Of a DNA stretch of 64,000 bases, positions 26,401 through 34,517 are shown in pieces. The notes beneath the pieces were generated by a model that saw nothing but the letters and a program-made list of their open reading frames with translations, ran no database searches and was not told the origin of the DNA. The DNA lies in assembly GCA_964530925.1 (NCBI GenBank), contig CAZHBZ010000002.1, forward strand, positions 9,560-73,559, in the 5' to 3' direction. Within the stretch, counting starts at the first letter, position 1; every line of letters starts with the position of its first letter. Made by a program: the position numbers and the translations under genes. This DNA comes from LiPW-15 sp964530925. Lineage in GTDB: Bacteria > Patescibacteriota > Minisyncoccia > UBA6257 > 2-01-FULL-56-20.

Positions 26401-27519
26401 TTATATGTTCCTGAGCACCCCTCTCAAACTGTCGCAAACGTAGTCGATCTCTTCAGAGCTAAGCTCGGGTCCACTGGGAAGATAGAAGCCGTTCTCGCCG
26501 ACGAAGTTTGCAACCGGGCAATCCCCTTCCCTGGTCCAACCATCCTTGATGAAGATCTTCTGTTGATTCGCAGGAACGAACGCCACTCGCGTTTCGATTC
26601 CCTTCCCCGCAAGAGCTTCCGTAATTTCCGCGCGGTGGCCGACTGCCTTACCGCGAAGCACCACGTGGAACATCCAGTAGACATTCCGCGCGTACCTTTT
26701 CTCCACCGGCAGTTGAAGCTCCGGGATTCCGGAGAGCCGAGACGTATAAGCCTTGGCCATCGCTCGCTTCATGCCGATAACTTTGTCCAGTCCGGCCATC
26801 TGCCCAAATCCGATTGCAGCATGCAGATTGGACATGCGGTAGTTAAAACCCACAGCTTCGTGCATGAACTTATTCGCTCGGCCGTAAGCCAAAGACCTAA
26901 GAGATGCGGCCTTCGCGGCGTAGTCCGGATTATTCGTCGTGAGCATTCCGCCTTCGCCGGTCGTAAGGATCTTATTTGCGTAAAAGCTGAAGCAGCCGAT
27001 ATCGCCAAGCGATCCAACCCTCTTGTCTTTATAGGTCGCGCCGTGCGCCTCAGCCGCATCCTCGATAACGAAAAGGTTGTTCTCCCTTGCGATGTCTGAG
27101 ATCGGATCCATATCTACAGGATGTCCGTAAATATGAACTGGCATGATGGCCCGGGTCCGCTTCGTGAGTTTGCTCTCAAGAAGGGCCGGATTCATGTTCC
27201 AAGTATCCGACTCGATATCGATCGGCACCGGAGTGGCTCCGACATAGAGAATGGCGAAGAAAGTCGCCATATTCGTAAAGGTGGATACCAGGACCTCATC
27301 ACCCTTTCCGATTCCCACCGTCGCGAGAGCCAGATGCAGAGCAACGGTCCCGTTGGTTACGGCGACCCCATGTTCGCAATCCGAAAAGTTTGCGAACCTC
27401 TTTTCGAACGCGGATACATAGGTTCCGGCCAATCCGGATATCTCATTTTGCCGCAGCGCACTCAAGACCGCTGTTCTTTCCTCAATGCCGATTAGTGGCT
27501 TGGCTAGCGGAATTTTCAT
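26401..27519 (-). CDS. DegT/DnrJ/EryC1 sugar aminotransferase
   Basis: A 372-residue PLP enzyme from the ATG at 27519, behind a GAGGTG site. It begins MKIPLAKPLIGIEERTAVLS, has the cofactor stretch TNGTVALHLALATVGI, the family block PVHIYGHPVDMDPI, FVIEDAAEAHGA and the PLP lysine in FSFYANKILTTGEGG. It resembles perosamine synthase (GDP-4-keto-6-deoxymannose 4-aminotransferase). With the formyltransferase and the divergent epimerase gene it could make an N-formylated 4-amino-4,6-dideoxy sugar. The exact sugar is inferred. Confidence 0.9.
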   Translation of the reverse strand: MKIPLAKPLIGIEERTAVLSALRQNEISGLAGTYVSAFEKRFANFSDCEHGVAVTNGTVALHLALATVGIGKGDEVLVSTFTNMATFFAILYVGATPVPIDIESDTWNMNPALLESKLTKRTRAIMPVHIYGHPVDMDPISDIARENNLFVIEDAAEAHGATYKDKRVGSLGDIGCFSFYANKILTTGEGGMLTTNNPDYAAKAASLRSLAYGRANKFMHEAVGFNYRMSNLHAAIGFGQMAGLDKVIGMKRAMAKAYTSRLSGIPELQLPVEKRYARNVYWMFHVVLRGKAVGHRAEITEALAGKGIETRVAFVPANQQKIFIKDGWTREGDCPVANFVGENGFYLPSGPELSSEEIDYVCDSLRGVLRNI

Positions 27520-27575
27520 CTCTTTCACCTCTTTTTTATTCGGAACTAGCCACAACATAGAACAGAATACTAAAT

Positions 27576-27601
27576 TTGGCAAGTTGTTGTTGACATGCCA
27601 A
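27576..27601. promoter_or_regulatory. Inverted repeat in the divergent promoter region
   Basis: TTGGCA, 14 bases, TGCCAA is a perfect 6-bp inverted repeat between the aminotransferase and epimerase genes. The minus strand also offers TTGCCA, 17 bases, TATGTT as a possible promoter for the aminotransferase, and TTGACA (27590-27595) lies on the plus strand. A shared regulator site is possible but unproven. Confidence 0.4.
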
Positions 27602-27655
27602 CACAAATGCGAGAGCATGAAGCCAGCAAACTTACATTTCCAAAAAGGAGGGCTT

Positions 27656-28639
27656 ATGGAGGAGATCCGAAATAAGCGCGTCTGCGTCATCGGTGGAGCC
27701 GGCTTCCTTGGAAGCCATCTCGTTAACTTCCTGGTCGAAGAACGCGGTTGCCAGGTTCTTGTGCTCGACAATCTCATCACCGGACTCCGGAAGCACGTGC
27801 ACCCAGAGGCCAAGCTCGTGTGGTTCGACATCCGCGACAACAGCGACGAACTGGCGGATGTCCTAAGGAAGTATGAAATCGAATACGTCCTGAACTACGC
27901 GGCCGAGCCGTACATTCCCGAGTGCTTCGAACGTCCCATGCATTTTTTTGAGATCAACGCGGTTGCGGTTCTGAAGGTCCTGAACGCTTGCCAAAAGGCT
28001 GGCGTCAAGAAGATCCTGCAGGTTTCTTCCGCGGAAATCTACGGCGACATGAAGGGCAAGATCAAGGAAACCGACATGGTTGTCGCCCACTCCACCTACG
28101 GAGTGTCCAAGCTCGCCGCAGATGGTCTGGTTCAGGTCCGCTGGAGAGAAGGAAAGGTTCCGGCAATCGCCATGCGCCAGTTCAACTGTGTCGGCGAACG
28201 CGAAACCCACGCCTACGTGATCCCGGAGATCATCTCCCAAATCGACCGAAACGGCCCCGTGGTCCATCTTGGTAACAACAGCTTCCGCGACTTCCAGTAT
28301 GCTGGTGATGCCGTTAGGATGGCGGTCGAGCTTCTCGAGAAGGGAGAATCCGGCGAGGTCTACAACATGGGCTCCGAGACCGGCATCCAGATCTATGATC
28401 TGGCCCGCCTGATCGGCTCTCTCATGGGACATCCCAGTATTGAGATCGTCACCGATCCGCAGAGGGTCCGCCCCTGGGAAATCTGGCACCTCCAGTCCGA
28501 CAACAGCAAACTCTACGCGGCGATTGAAACGCGTCCGCAGGTCTCGCTCGAAGAGGCCCTCCGACGCACGATCAACTGCTTCGTCGAGAACGGAAGACGC
28601 TGGGACTTCTTCACCGAAAAGAGCGGATGGGTCATCTGA
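27656..28639 (+). CDS. NAD-dependent sugar epimerase/dehydratase
   Basis: A 327-residue extended SDR. It has the NAD motif VIGGAGFLGSHLVNFL, the catalytic Y-x3-K in STYGVSKLAADGL, VSSAEIYGDM with the conserved Ser region, and VYNMGSETGIQIYDLARL late in the protein, as in GalE and GDP-mannose 4,6-dehydratase relatives. The start at 27656 follows a strong AAGGAGGG. Codon use looks richer in C and G than in its neighbours, so transfer is possible. It is divergent from the aminotransferase, and the two may act in one pathway. Confidence 0.85.
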   Translation: MEEIRNKRVCVIGGAGFLGSHLVNFLVEERGCQVLVLDNLITGLRKHVHPEAKLVWFDIRDNSDELADVLRKYEIEYVLNYAAEPYIPECFERPMHFFEINAVAVLKVLNACQKAGVKKILQVSSAEIYGDMKGKIKETDMVVAHSTYGVSKLAADGLVQVRWREGKVPAIAMRQFNCVGERETHAYVIPEIISQIDRNGPVVHLGNNSFRDFQYAGDAVRMAVELLEKGESGEVYNMGSETGIQIYDLARLIGSLMGHPSIEIVTDPQRVRPWEIWHLQSDNSKLYAAIETRPQVSLEEALRRTINCFVENGRRWDFFTEKSGWVI

Positions 28640-28648
28640 TCCCCCGCA

Positions 28649-28672
28649 CCCCGCCAATGGCGGGGCTTTTTT
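28649..28672 (+). terminator. Intrinsic terminator of the epimerase gene
   Basis: CCCCGCC, AAT, GGCGGGG, then CTTTTTT: a short GC-rich stem with a clear T-run. Confidence 0.85.
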
Positions 28673-28731
28673 ATCCATTAAGATGGTTTAGAAAAAAACC
28701 TAAATCGAGTATAATCCCAGTATCCAACCCA

Positions 28732-29679
28732 ATGAACAAATCATGCGAATTATTGGTCGTTTGTCCGCATTGTAAAAAATCTCTAAAATGGACAAAAGAA
28801 TTCGCGGAGTGCCTCGCTTGCAAGAAAAAGTACCCTATTGAAATTGGCGTAGTTCGCTTTTTGGAAAATATCGACGAATTTTACGAGGGCAACTATGTTC
28901 GCCAAATACACTATATACCCGGCAATAACCTTCTTAAAAATTGGGTTTTTTTCAATTTAGTCCAAAGCGGCATCCTTGGAGAAATAAAAAAATCCGTGAA
29001 TCCAAATGCTAATGTTTTAGACATAGGTTGCGCCGGAGGCATTAGATGGCTGGGCAGCTATGCCCAAACCATTGGCATAGATCTTTCCCTCTCTTCATTG
29101 ATTAAGGCGACAGAATGTTACGACCTAGCGATTCAGGCAAAGATAGAGATCCTTCCGTTTAAAGATTCTTCGTTCGATTTAATTTATGGAAGCTATATAT
29201 TTGAACACTTGTCAGACAAAAGTAAAAGTGAATTTTTAAATGAGGCCCGACGCGTCTTAAAGCCGGGTGGAAAATTAATTTTACAATTTGATACGCTTTC
29301 CGACAACTGGCTGACTCGTTTTGCGATGAAAGACATGGCTGCATTTGAAAAAAGTTTTATCGCAACCGACGGGCACATAGGCCTGGAACCCCTCCCCGCT
29401 GCGCTTGAAAGATTCCGCTCGCGCGGTTTTAAGGTGTTGCGAGCGCTAAAATTCGGAACCACATTCCTTCAATATCAGGCGACTTATGGCTGGCTAAACA
29501 CCGCCTACGGAAAAGATTATGCATGGATTCGCTGGGTATCCGGATTTGTGAACTGGGCTCTCGGCAAACCGTCCGGAATAATTTTGGAATTTGCGGTTAC
29601 AGCATTCGATAAAACCATAAACCGATTTTCTTCCGCCAAAGCGGCGACAAGAGCGATAGTCGTAGCGGAAAAAGTTTAG
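28732..29679 (+). CDS. Methyltransferase with N-terminal zinc ribbon
   Basis: A 315-residue protein. It starts with a Trm112-like ribbon (CPHCKKSL ... CLACKKKYPIEIGVVRFL), then a class I methyltransferase core (VLDIGCAGGIRWLGSYAQT, FDLIYGSYIFEHLSDKSKS, RRVLKPGGKLILQFD). The domain order is the reverse of the gene at 22112. A TATAAT box (28710-28715) lies 16 bases before the ATG. It is the only plus-strand gene in this part of the locus apart from the epimerase and formyltransferase. Confidence 0.82.
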   Translation: MNKSCELLVVCPHCKKSLKWTKEFAECLACKKKYPIEIGVVRFLENIDEFYEGNYVRQIHYIPGNNLLKNWVFFNLVQSGILGEIKKSVNPNANVLDIGCAGGIRWLGSYAQTIGIDLSLSSLIKATECYDLAIQAKIEILPFKDSSFDLIYGSYIFEHLSDKSKSEFLNEARRVLKPGGKLILQFDTLSDNWLTRFAMKDMAAFEKSFIATDGHIGLEPLPAALERFRSRGFKVLRALKFGTTFLQYQATYGWLNTAYGKDYAWIRWVSGFVNWALGKPSGIILEFAVTAFDKTINRFSSAKAATRAIVVAEKV

Positions 29680-29703
29680 GTTGCCAGATTCGCGCCCGCC
29701 CTA

Positions 29704-30708
29704 TTATTCTAAAAATTTGAATCTCCGATGGCTGAAAAATAATTTGTATCCTTTATACAATATCTTATTCACCCAAAGCGGAAGCAAAAAAAGAGGCATG
29801 GCAATCCAAAATTCCGGGAAGCTCCAATAAAGCTTAAACATTTTCCACCTCTTGCCTTTTGGCGTATCCCACCCGCCAATCCATGCAACCGCCATCCCGC
29901 GCCAAAGAGAAGCAAAATTTACCGATAAAATTCTTCGAACTGCGCTTCTGCTAAATTTCCCCTTAAATTCCATAAGTATGTTGTAAAAATCCACCCCGTA
30001 TGAATTAAATGCTATGTTTTCTATTTTCTCGTTTTTGATAAAACTTTTTTTAAATTCTTCCGGCGTAGTCGGGTGACAGAGTATATATGGTCCGGATAAA
30101 AAATAGAGTCCTTTGTTCCCGGATATTACATGGAATATCAAAACCAGCGAGGCGAACGAGAATCCCACAATATGTTTTTTTGCCAAAGGCATGGCGGCTA
30201 TCCCGTCTGCGCAGCGAAAAATCAAAGAGGATAAAAGCCCAATCCCAGTCCCCAATACATCCAAAACTTCGTTCCCATCTTTAAAAAATCCGTCGGCCCT
30301 ATTAATTGCCGGATTCCCAAATTTTTGAACACCAAAATTAACCCAAACGAATGAAATGTCGGGGTGTTTTTTTACCAATTCCAAAACGCGTGCGACTGCC
30401 CCCGGCAGCAACTCATCGTCATCAGAGAACCACCACAAATACTCTCCCGTGGAATGTTCCACAAGGAAAAGATTGGCGGCATCCAAGCCTATTTTCTCAC
30501 CATGGAAATAACTGAGCTTGCAAGGCGGGTTGAATTTTTTAATCAACCCATCCAAAACCTTCTTTGTTTCTTCGTTTGGACTATCGTCTCGAATTACCAA
30601 CTCCGTCTCAGAAGTTAGCTGCGGCAAAAGGCCTGTAAGCATCCGGCGAAATTTATCCGGACGGTTGTACGTGGGAACGGCAACGCTAAGAAGTGGTGCT
30701 TTATTCAT
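29704..30708 (-). CDS. GT2 glycosyltransferase
   Basis: A 334-residue GT-A enzyme. It starts LLSVAVPTYNRPDKFRRML, has ELVIRDDSPNEETKKVLDG and YLWWFSDDDELLPGAVARVL with the acidic metal site. The C-terminus has hydrophobic helices (WIAMPLFLLPLWVNKILY). It is related to the gene at 24617 in layout. A TATAAT box ends eight bases before the ATG, so the message is nearly leaderless. Confidence 0.83.
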   Translation of the reverse strand: MNKAPLLSVAVPTYNRPDKFRRMLTGLLPQLTSETELVIRDDSPNEETKKVLDGLIKKFNPPCKLSYFHGEKIGLDAANLFLVEHSTGEYLWWFSDDDELLPGAVARVLELVKKHPDISFVWVNFGVQKFGNPAINRADGFFKDGNEVLDVLGTGIGLLSSLIFRCADGIAAMPLAKKHIVGFSFASLVLIFHVISGNKGLYFLSGPYILCHPTTPEEFKKSFIKNEKIENIAFNSYGVDFYNILMEFKGKFSRSAVRRILSVNFASLWRGMAVAWIGGWDTPKGKRWKMFKLYWSFPEFWIAMPLFLLPLWVNKILYKGYKLFFSHRRFKFLE

Positions 30709-30716
30709 GTCGCAAA

Positions 30717-30722
30717 ATTATA
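30717..30722 (-). promoter_or_regulatory. -10 box of the GT2 gene at 30708
   Basis: TATAAT on the minus strand, eight bases before the ATG. A leader of zero to two bases is expected. Confidence 0.55.
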
Positions 30723-30731
30723 GTTTAAAAA

Positions 30732-31784
30732 TTAACTACTCGCCATAGTTTTCACAAGCATCTTGGAAAGCTGCTCTTTCATCCCATAACCGCCTCTCAA
30801 ACATCTTTCCAGCCCTGCCGCAGCTATATTCCGGCGTTCGGCTTCGTGTTCCAAATAATATTTAGTCTTTTTGAGCATTTCTTCATTTGAATCGAAAAAC
30901 TCCGCCTCCTTCCCCTCTTCAAAAAACTCCAATTGCCGGCCGGTCCTTTCCCCCAACATAAATCCCCCACAAGCCGGTATCTCTACGGTCCGGCTCGTAA
31001 CCATATCCCGATTCAATTTGCGCAGAAAACAAAGGTTTATTTTTGTAGCATTTATCGCTTTAGAATAATCTATGCCGAAAAGATGCCTGTTCTTAATAAT
31101 CAGATTCGGATGCTTACCGAGCCACGAGCCCCAGTCATTTCCCCAAACGACAACCCTGATTCCGTTCTGTGCAAGATAGAGCATTCTTTGGGCGCGATCT
31201 TCTTCAAAAGAACCGGCGAACCCGACCTCCGCAAAATACATATCTTTTTCTTCTGGAGTTAGATCCATCGAGTGGTGGATGTCTTCATTATAGGCGTCCA
31301 AAAATAATTCGGTTCTTTTGGCGCCCAGTGTTTTCAACTCATCCAAGTTGTAGGTTTTGGTCGTAAAAACAATATCGTAATATTTTAACCCCCAAAGATA
31401 ATAGAAAGAACGGTTGTGGCTCCTTCCCATATCATCCTCGGAAGAGGAAATCAGCTTGGTTTCCGGGAAATTGGTTTTGATGTGTTTCAGCGTTGCTGGC
31501 CTGATAAGATTCCCCTTCTCGATCCAGATTATGTCAAATTTTTCTTTTCCGAGTTCCGCTAATATCTTTTTATTCACACCGACCCAATCCAATGGGAGTT
31601 TAAGCCTCCAAAAAACTCTGGAAATGAAACTTGGTGTGTTAATTCGAGCGCGCCACGGAATAGGCATTTCAGATACCCCGGCAACTCTGTGCCCGAGTTT
31701 TTGGAAAGAAGAGTATCTCTGGTAGGTGCGGGTATAATCGTTTAAGTCTCCGACAAACAATATTTTAAGTGAAGGGGTTTCCAT
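30732..31784 (-). CDS. CgeB-like glycosyltransferase
   Basis: A 350-residue protein that begins LKILFVGDLNDYTRTYQRY. It has the middle region ELFLDAYNEDIHHSMDLTPEEK and a C-terminal half (SRTVEIPACGGFMLGERTGRQLEFF, then EEGKEAEFF) typical of the CgeB/Glyco_trans_1_2 group of GT-B enzymes. It probably adds a sugar to the surface glycan. It lies two bases before an FkbM gene and is likely co-transcribed with it. Confidence 0.78.
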   Translation of the reverse strand: METPSLKILFVGDLNDYTRTYQRYSSFQKLGHRVAGVSEMPIPWRARINTPSFISRVFWRLKLPLDWVGVNKKILAELGKEKFDIIWIEKGNLIRPATLKHIKTNFPETKLISSSEDDMGRSHNRSFYYLWGLKYYDIVFTTKTYNLDELKTLGAKRTELFLDAYNEDIHHSMDLTPEEKDMYFAEVGFAGSFEEDRAQRMLYLAQNGIRVVVWGNDWGSWLGKHPNLIIKNRHLFGIDYSKAINATKINLCFLRKLNRDMVTSRTVEIPACGGFMLGERTGRQLEFFEEGKEAEFFDSNEEMLKKTKYYLEHEAERRNIAAAGLERCLRGGYGMKEQLSKMLVKTMASS

Positions 31785-31785
31785 T

Positions 31786-32673
31786 TTATTTCTTTACCGC
31801 AAACACATTTGCGCCTCCATTCGCGCCACCGGAACATTTTTTTATAAACTCTTCCGTATTTATTATCGGGCAAACTTGTTTCGTCACCGCATCAATGTTG
31901 AATATCTCAAAATTATTATCGTCGAGTATCTGAAAAAATTCTGCGGGGTCGCAACCCGCCTTCTCAATGGCATAAGGCCAGAATTCGGAAACAATCGATA
32001 AATCTGCCGATTTTTTTAGAACTTCCTCCGCTCCTCTTAAAACAAGAACCTCCGCGCCCTGGACATCCATCTTCAGGAAATTTATACCGGAAGATTCTCC
32101 CCTAAGCGCATCGTCCAGCTTTATCGCCTCAATCTCCACAAAATCTCTGGAATCCCCGGAGTCATAAATCCTGTGATCCCCCCGATTGTCCTCATTTAGG
32201 TACAATTTTATTCTTCCGGACTTGTCCGATAGCGCTTTTTGTTCCAATACTGCGTTCTTGCAGCCGTTCAATTCCATATTAGATTTCAGGATTCTGAAGT
32301 TTTCCGGGTCCGGCTCAAAGGCAAACACTTTGCCGTTTTCTCCTGCTAATCTAGAAAAAATGGTCGTGTAATAACCGATGTTCGCTCCCACATCCACCAC
32401 AACATCTCCGGGTTTAATTTTGGTCCTAAGAAACCCGGTCTCAAATTCTTCATACAGACCGAAAATGGAAAGTCCCAAAGAATCTTTCTTATCCAGGTTT
32501 AGTTTAAAATTTTTCATGCCGGGAACGGAAATATCCGCCTGCGCTCCCGGATTCTTTAGCCGCCCAGAAATCCCTTCGTACATCCACACCACCGGTCTGA
32601 AACGGGAGAGTCCCAACCCCCTGCTTAAAAATTTAACCGTCGCGGCAAATATTTTGCTTAAAATTTTTTTCAT
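31786..32673 (-). CDS. FkbM family methyltransferase
   Basis: A 295-residue protein with VVVDVGANIGYYTTIFSRLA (SAM binding), KVFAFEPDPENFRILKSN and FLKMDVQGAEVLVLRGA, the standard FkbM blocks. It likely O-methylates a sugar. The N-terminal 60 residues are basic and may hold the protein near the membrane. It is the second FkbM enzyme in the locus. Confidence 0.87.
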   Translation of the reverse strand: MKKILSKIFAATVKFLSRGLGLSRFRPVVWMYEGISGRLKNPGAQADISVPGMKNFKLNLDKKDSLGLSIFGLYEEFETGFLRTKIKPGDVVVDVGANIGYYTTIFSRLAGENGKVFAFEPDPENFRILKSNMELNGCKNAVLEQKALSDKSGRIKLYLNEDNRGDHRIYDSGDSRDFVEIEAIKLDDALRGESSGINFLKMDVQGAEVLVLRGAEEVLKKSADLSIVSEFWPYAIEKAGCDPAEFFQILDDNNFEIFNIDAVTKQVCPIINTEEFIKKCSGGANGGANVFAVKK

Positions 32674-32772
32674 AATTAGGTGAAGCCCAATAGATTAACA
32701 AAGGCTGAATTTTGCGCTCGTTCGATCTACCCAATACTAATCCTTAAGTCCTCATATTTCAATTTTATCAAA

Positions 32773-33822
32773 CTAAATCAGGGCACTGATAAACAAATCT
32801 ATTTTTCTCTCAACCGCCTCTAGTCCAAAATTTTCTACTGTTTCCCTTCGCAAATACTCTCGATCATAAAACCTCTGATCGGCGCGGCCGGCAAGCAGAG
32901 AAATTATGGCGCTGGATATTTCCTCTGTCTTCTCTGGATTAATCAAAATTCCGGTTCTTCCACAAAGGACCGCATCGGTCGAACCATCCTTATTCCCCGC
33001 AACAACCGGAATTCCCGAAGCGGTAGCCTCGATGAACACGATGCCGAAACCTTCGCCGGTTGAGGGCATAGCAAATACGTCCGCCAAGTTATAGAAATCT
33101 GGCAATTCTTCATCCGATACTCGGCCGGCCATAATTACCGAATCAGTCAAATTTAATTTTTTGATGTACATCCTTATCCTTTCTTCATCACTTCCGCCCC
33201 CAACTAAAATATATTTGGCGCCGGGAACCTTTTCCAAAATACTTGGCAAAGACGCGATTATTTTATCATAACCCTTATATCCTTCTTCCGAAGAAAGACG
33301 CGATACGGTGAGAATTATCTTGTTGCCGGCAAGATTGTACCGGCTAAGCAGTGAGGCCGGTTTGTTGCTTATTTTAAATCTATTCGCATCTACGACATTC
33401 GGAATAACTGTAAGTTTCTCGACCACGCCAGGCAATTCCCTACCGAGACGCTCTGCTGTATATTTTGAAACGGAAATTATTTTATCTGCACCTTTTAGTC
33501 CGGCAATTCTCGGCGCGGATTTCAAACCCCAAACGTCCACGCCATGAACCGTGACCGCATATTTAACTTTAAATATCGTTTTCAATGCCAAACAAAGCGG
33601 AGAAAAATTAACGTGTCCGGCGATTATAAGTTTTGGACGAAAAACTATTTCGGCAAAAAATGTCCTAGCAACGAAGGAAAGCTTCCCGAGCAGAGAAGAT
33701 CTCCTAAGCTCCACTATGCGGCAATCATTTCCAAGATTCTTTAGGGCTTCGCAAAACGCTAGATTGTGAGCCCCTATGCCACCCTGAGCCGACAGTTTGA
33801 AAGCTATATAAATTATTCTCAT
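32773..33822 (-). CDS. GT4 glycosyltransferase
   Basis: A 349-residue GT-B enzyme. It begins MRIIYIAFKLSAQGGIGAHN, has YAVTVHGVDVWGL, the donor half KIILTVSRLSSEEGYKGYDK and GEGFGIVFIEATASGIPVVA with the E-x7-E pair. Its start overlaps the stop of the upstream GT2 gene by 4 bases, so they form an operon. Confidence 0.88.
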   Translation of the reverse strand: MRIIYIAFKLSAQGGIGAHNLAFCEALKNLGNDCRIVELRRSSLLGKLSFVARTFFAEIVFRPKLIIAGHVNFSPLCLALKTIFKVKYAVTVHGVDVWGLKSAPRIAGLKGADKIISVSKYTAERLGRELPGVVEKLTVIPNVVDANRFKISNKPASLLSRYNLAGNKIILTVSRLSSEEGYKGYDKIIASLPSILEKVPGAKYILVGGGSDEERIRMYIKKLNLTDSVIMAGRVSDEELPDFYNLADVFAMPSTGEGFGIVFIEATASGIPVVAGNKDGSTDAVLCGRTGILINPEKTEEISSAIISLLAGRADQRFYDREYLRRETVENFGLEAVERKIDLFISALI

Positions 33823-34517
33823 CTCAACTTCTTTTTTAATTCCCGACTGAATTTAATGGTTCTTTTTATAAATTTACATTTTGAAGCCAGCCCCGTGTTC
33901 CAGCTGGATTCCCCGTGAATACGTTTTGGAAAAAACACCGGGAACCTAACAAGTTTCAACTCGTTTACCCTGGCAAGGTACAAAGCATAGAGATCAAATG
34001 CAAAATCCTTGGGCGGACTCTGCCACTTATCAAAAAAATTGCGATGAAATATATTTGGTTGGGCATTGACCTCAAACAGCATTCTTCCCAAATATAGCGT
34101 TTCAAAAATACCCATGCCAAGGCTAAAAAATGAATCTGCCAAGGGCCTTCCCCTGCGGCTGCCTTTAACATATATATTCTCCGGATTACCCGCCTTTTCT
34201 ATTATATCTAGCGCTCGGATAACATCCGCAGGGTCGGTTTGCATATCAGCATGAGTCCAACCCAGATACTCTCCATTAGCCGAACGCAGTCCGGCCAAAA
34301 CCGCGCTTCCGTAACCGGCTTCCGGCTCAAAAACAGATTTGGCAAATTTATATCGTGGCAAAAACTCTGCAAGAACCTGCTTTGTATTATCTTTGGAATT
34401 ATTGTCCACCAAAACAACTTCCACATCTTCCCTTTTTATAGCGGAAGAAAAGCGGGAAAGAATCAGCGGTATGTTTTCCGCTTCGTTATAACACGGGACA
34501 ACTATTGATAATTTCAT
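33819..34517 (-). CDS. GT2 glycosyltransferase (dolichol-phosphate-mannose-synthase-like)
   Basis: A 232-residue protein. It starts KLSIVVPCYNEAENIPLIL, has VVLVDNNSKDNTKQVL and EYLGWTHADMQTDPADVIRA, which fits the DPM1/DPG synthase branch (H-A-D-M-Q at the metal site). Such enzymes often make polyprenyl-phosphate sugars, which membrane glycosyltransferases then use. The next upstream gene is such a membrane protein, which supports this pairing. Confidence 0.85.
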   Translation of the reverse strand: MKLSIVVPCYNEAENIPLILSRFSSAIKREDVEVVLVDNNSKDNTKQVLAEFLPRYKFAKSVFEPEAGYGSAVLAGLRSANGEYLGWTHADMQTDPADVIRALDIIEKAGNPENIYVKGSRRGRPLADSFFSLGMGIFETLYLGRMLFEVNAQPNIFHRNFFDKWQSPPKDFAFDLYALYLARVNELKLVRFPVFFPKRIHGESSWNTGLASKCKFIKRTIKFSRELKKKLR

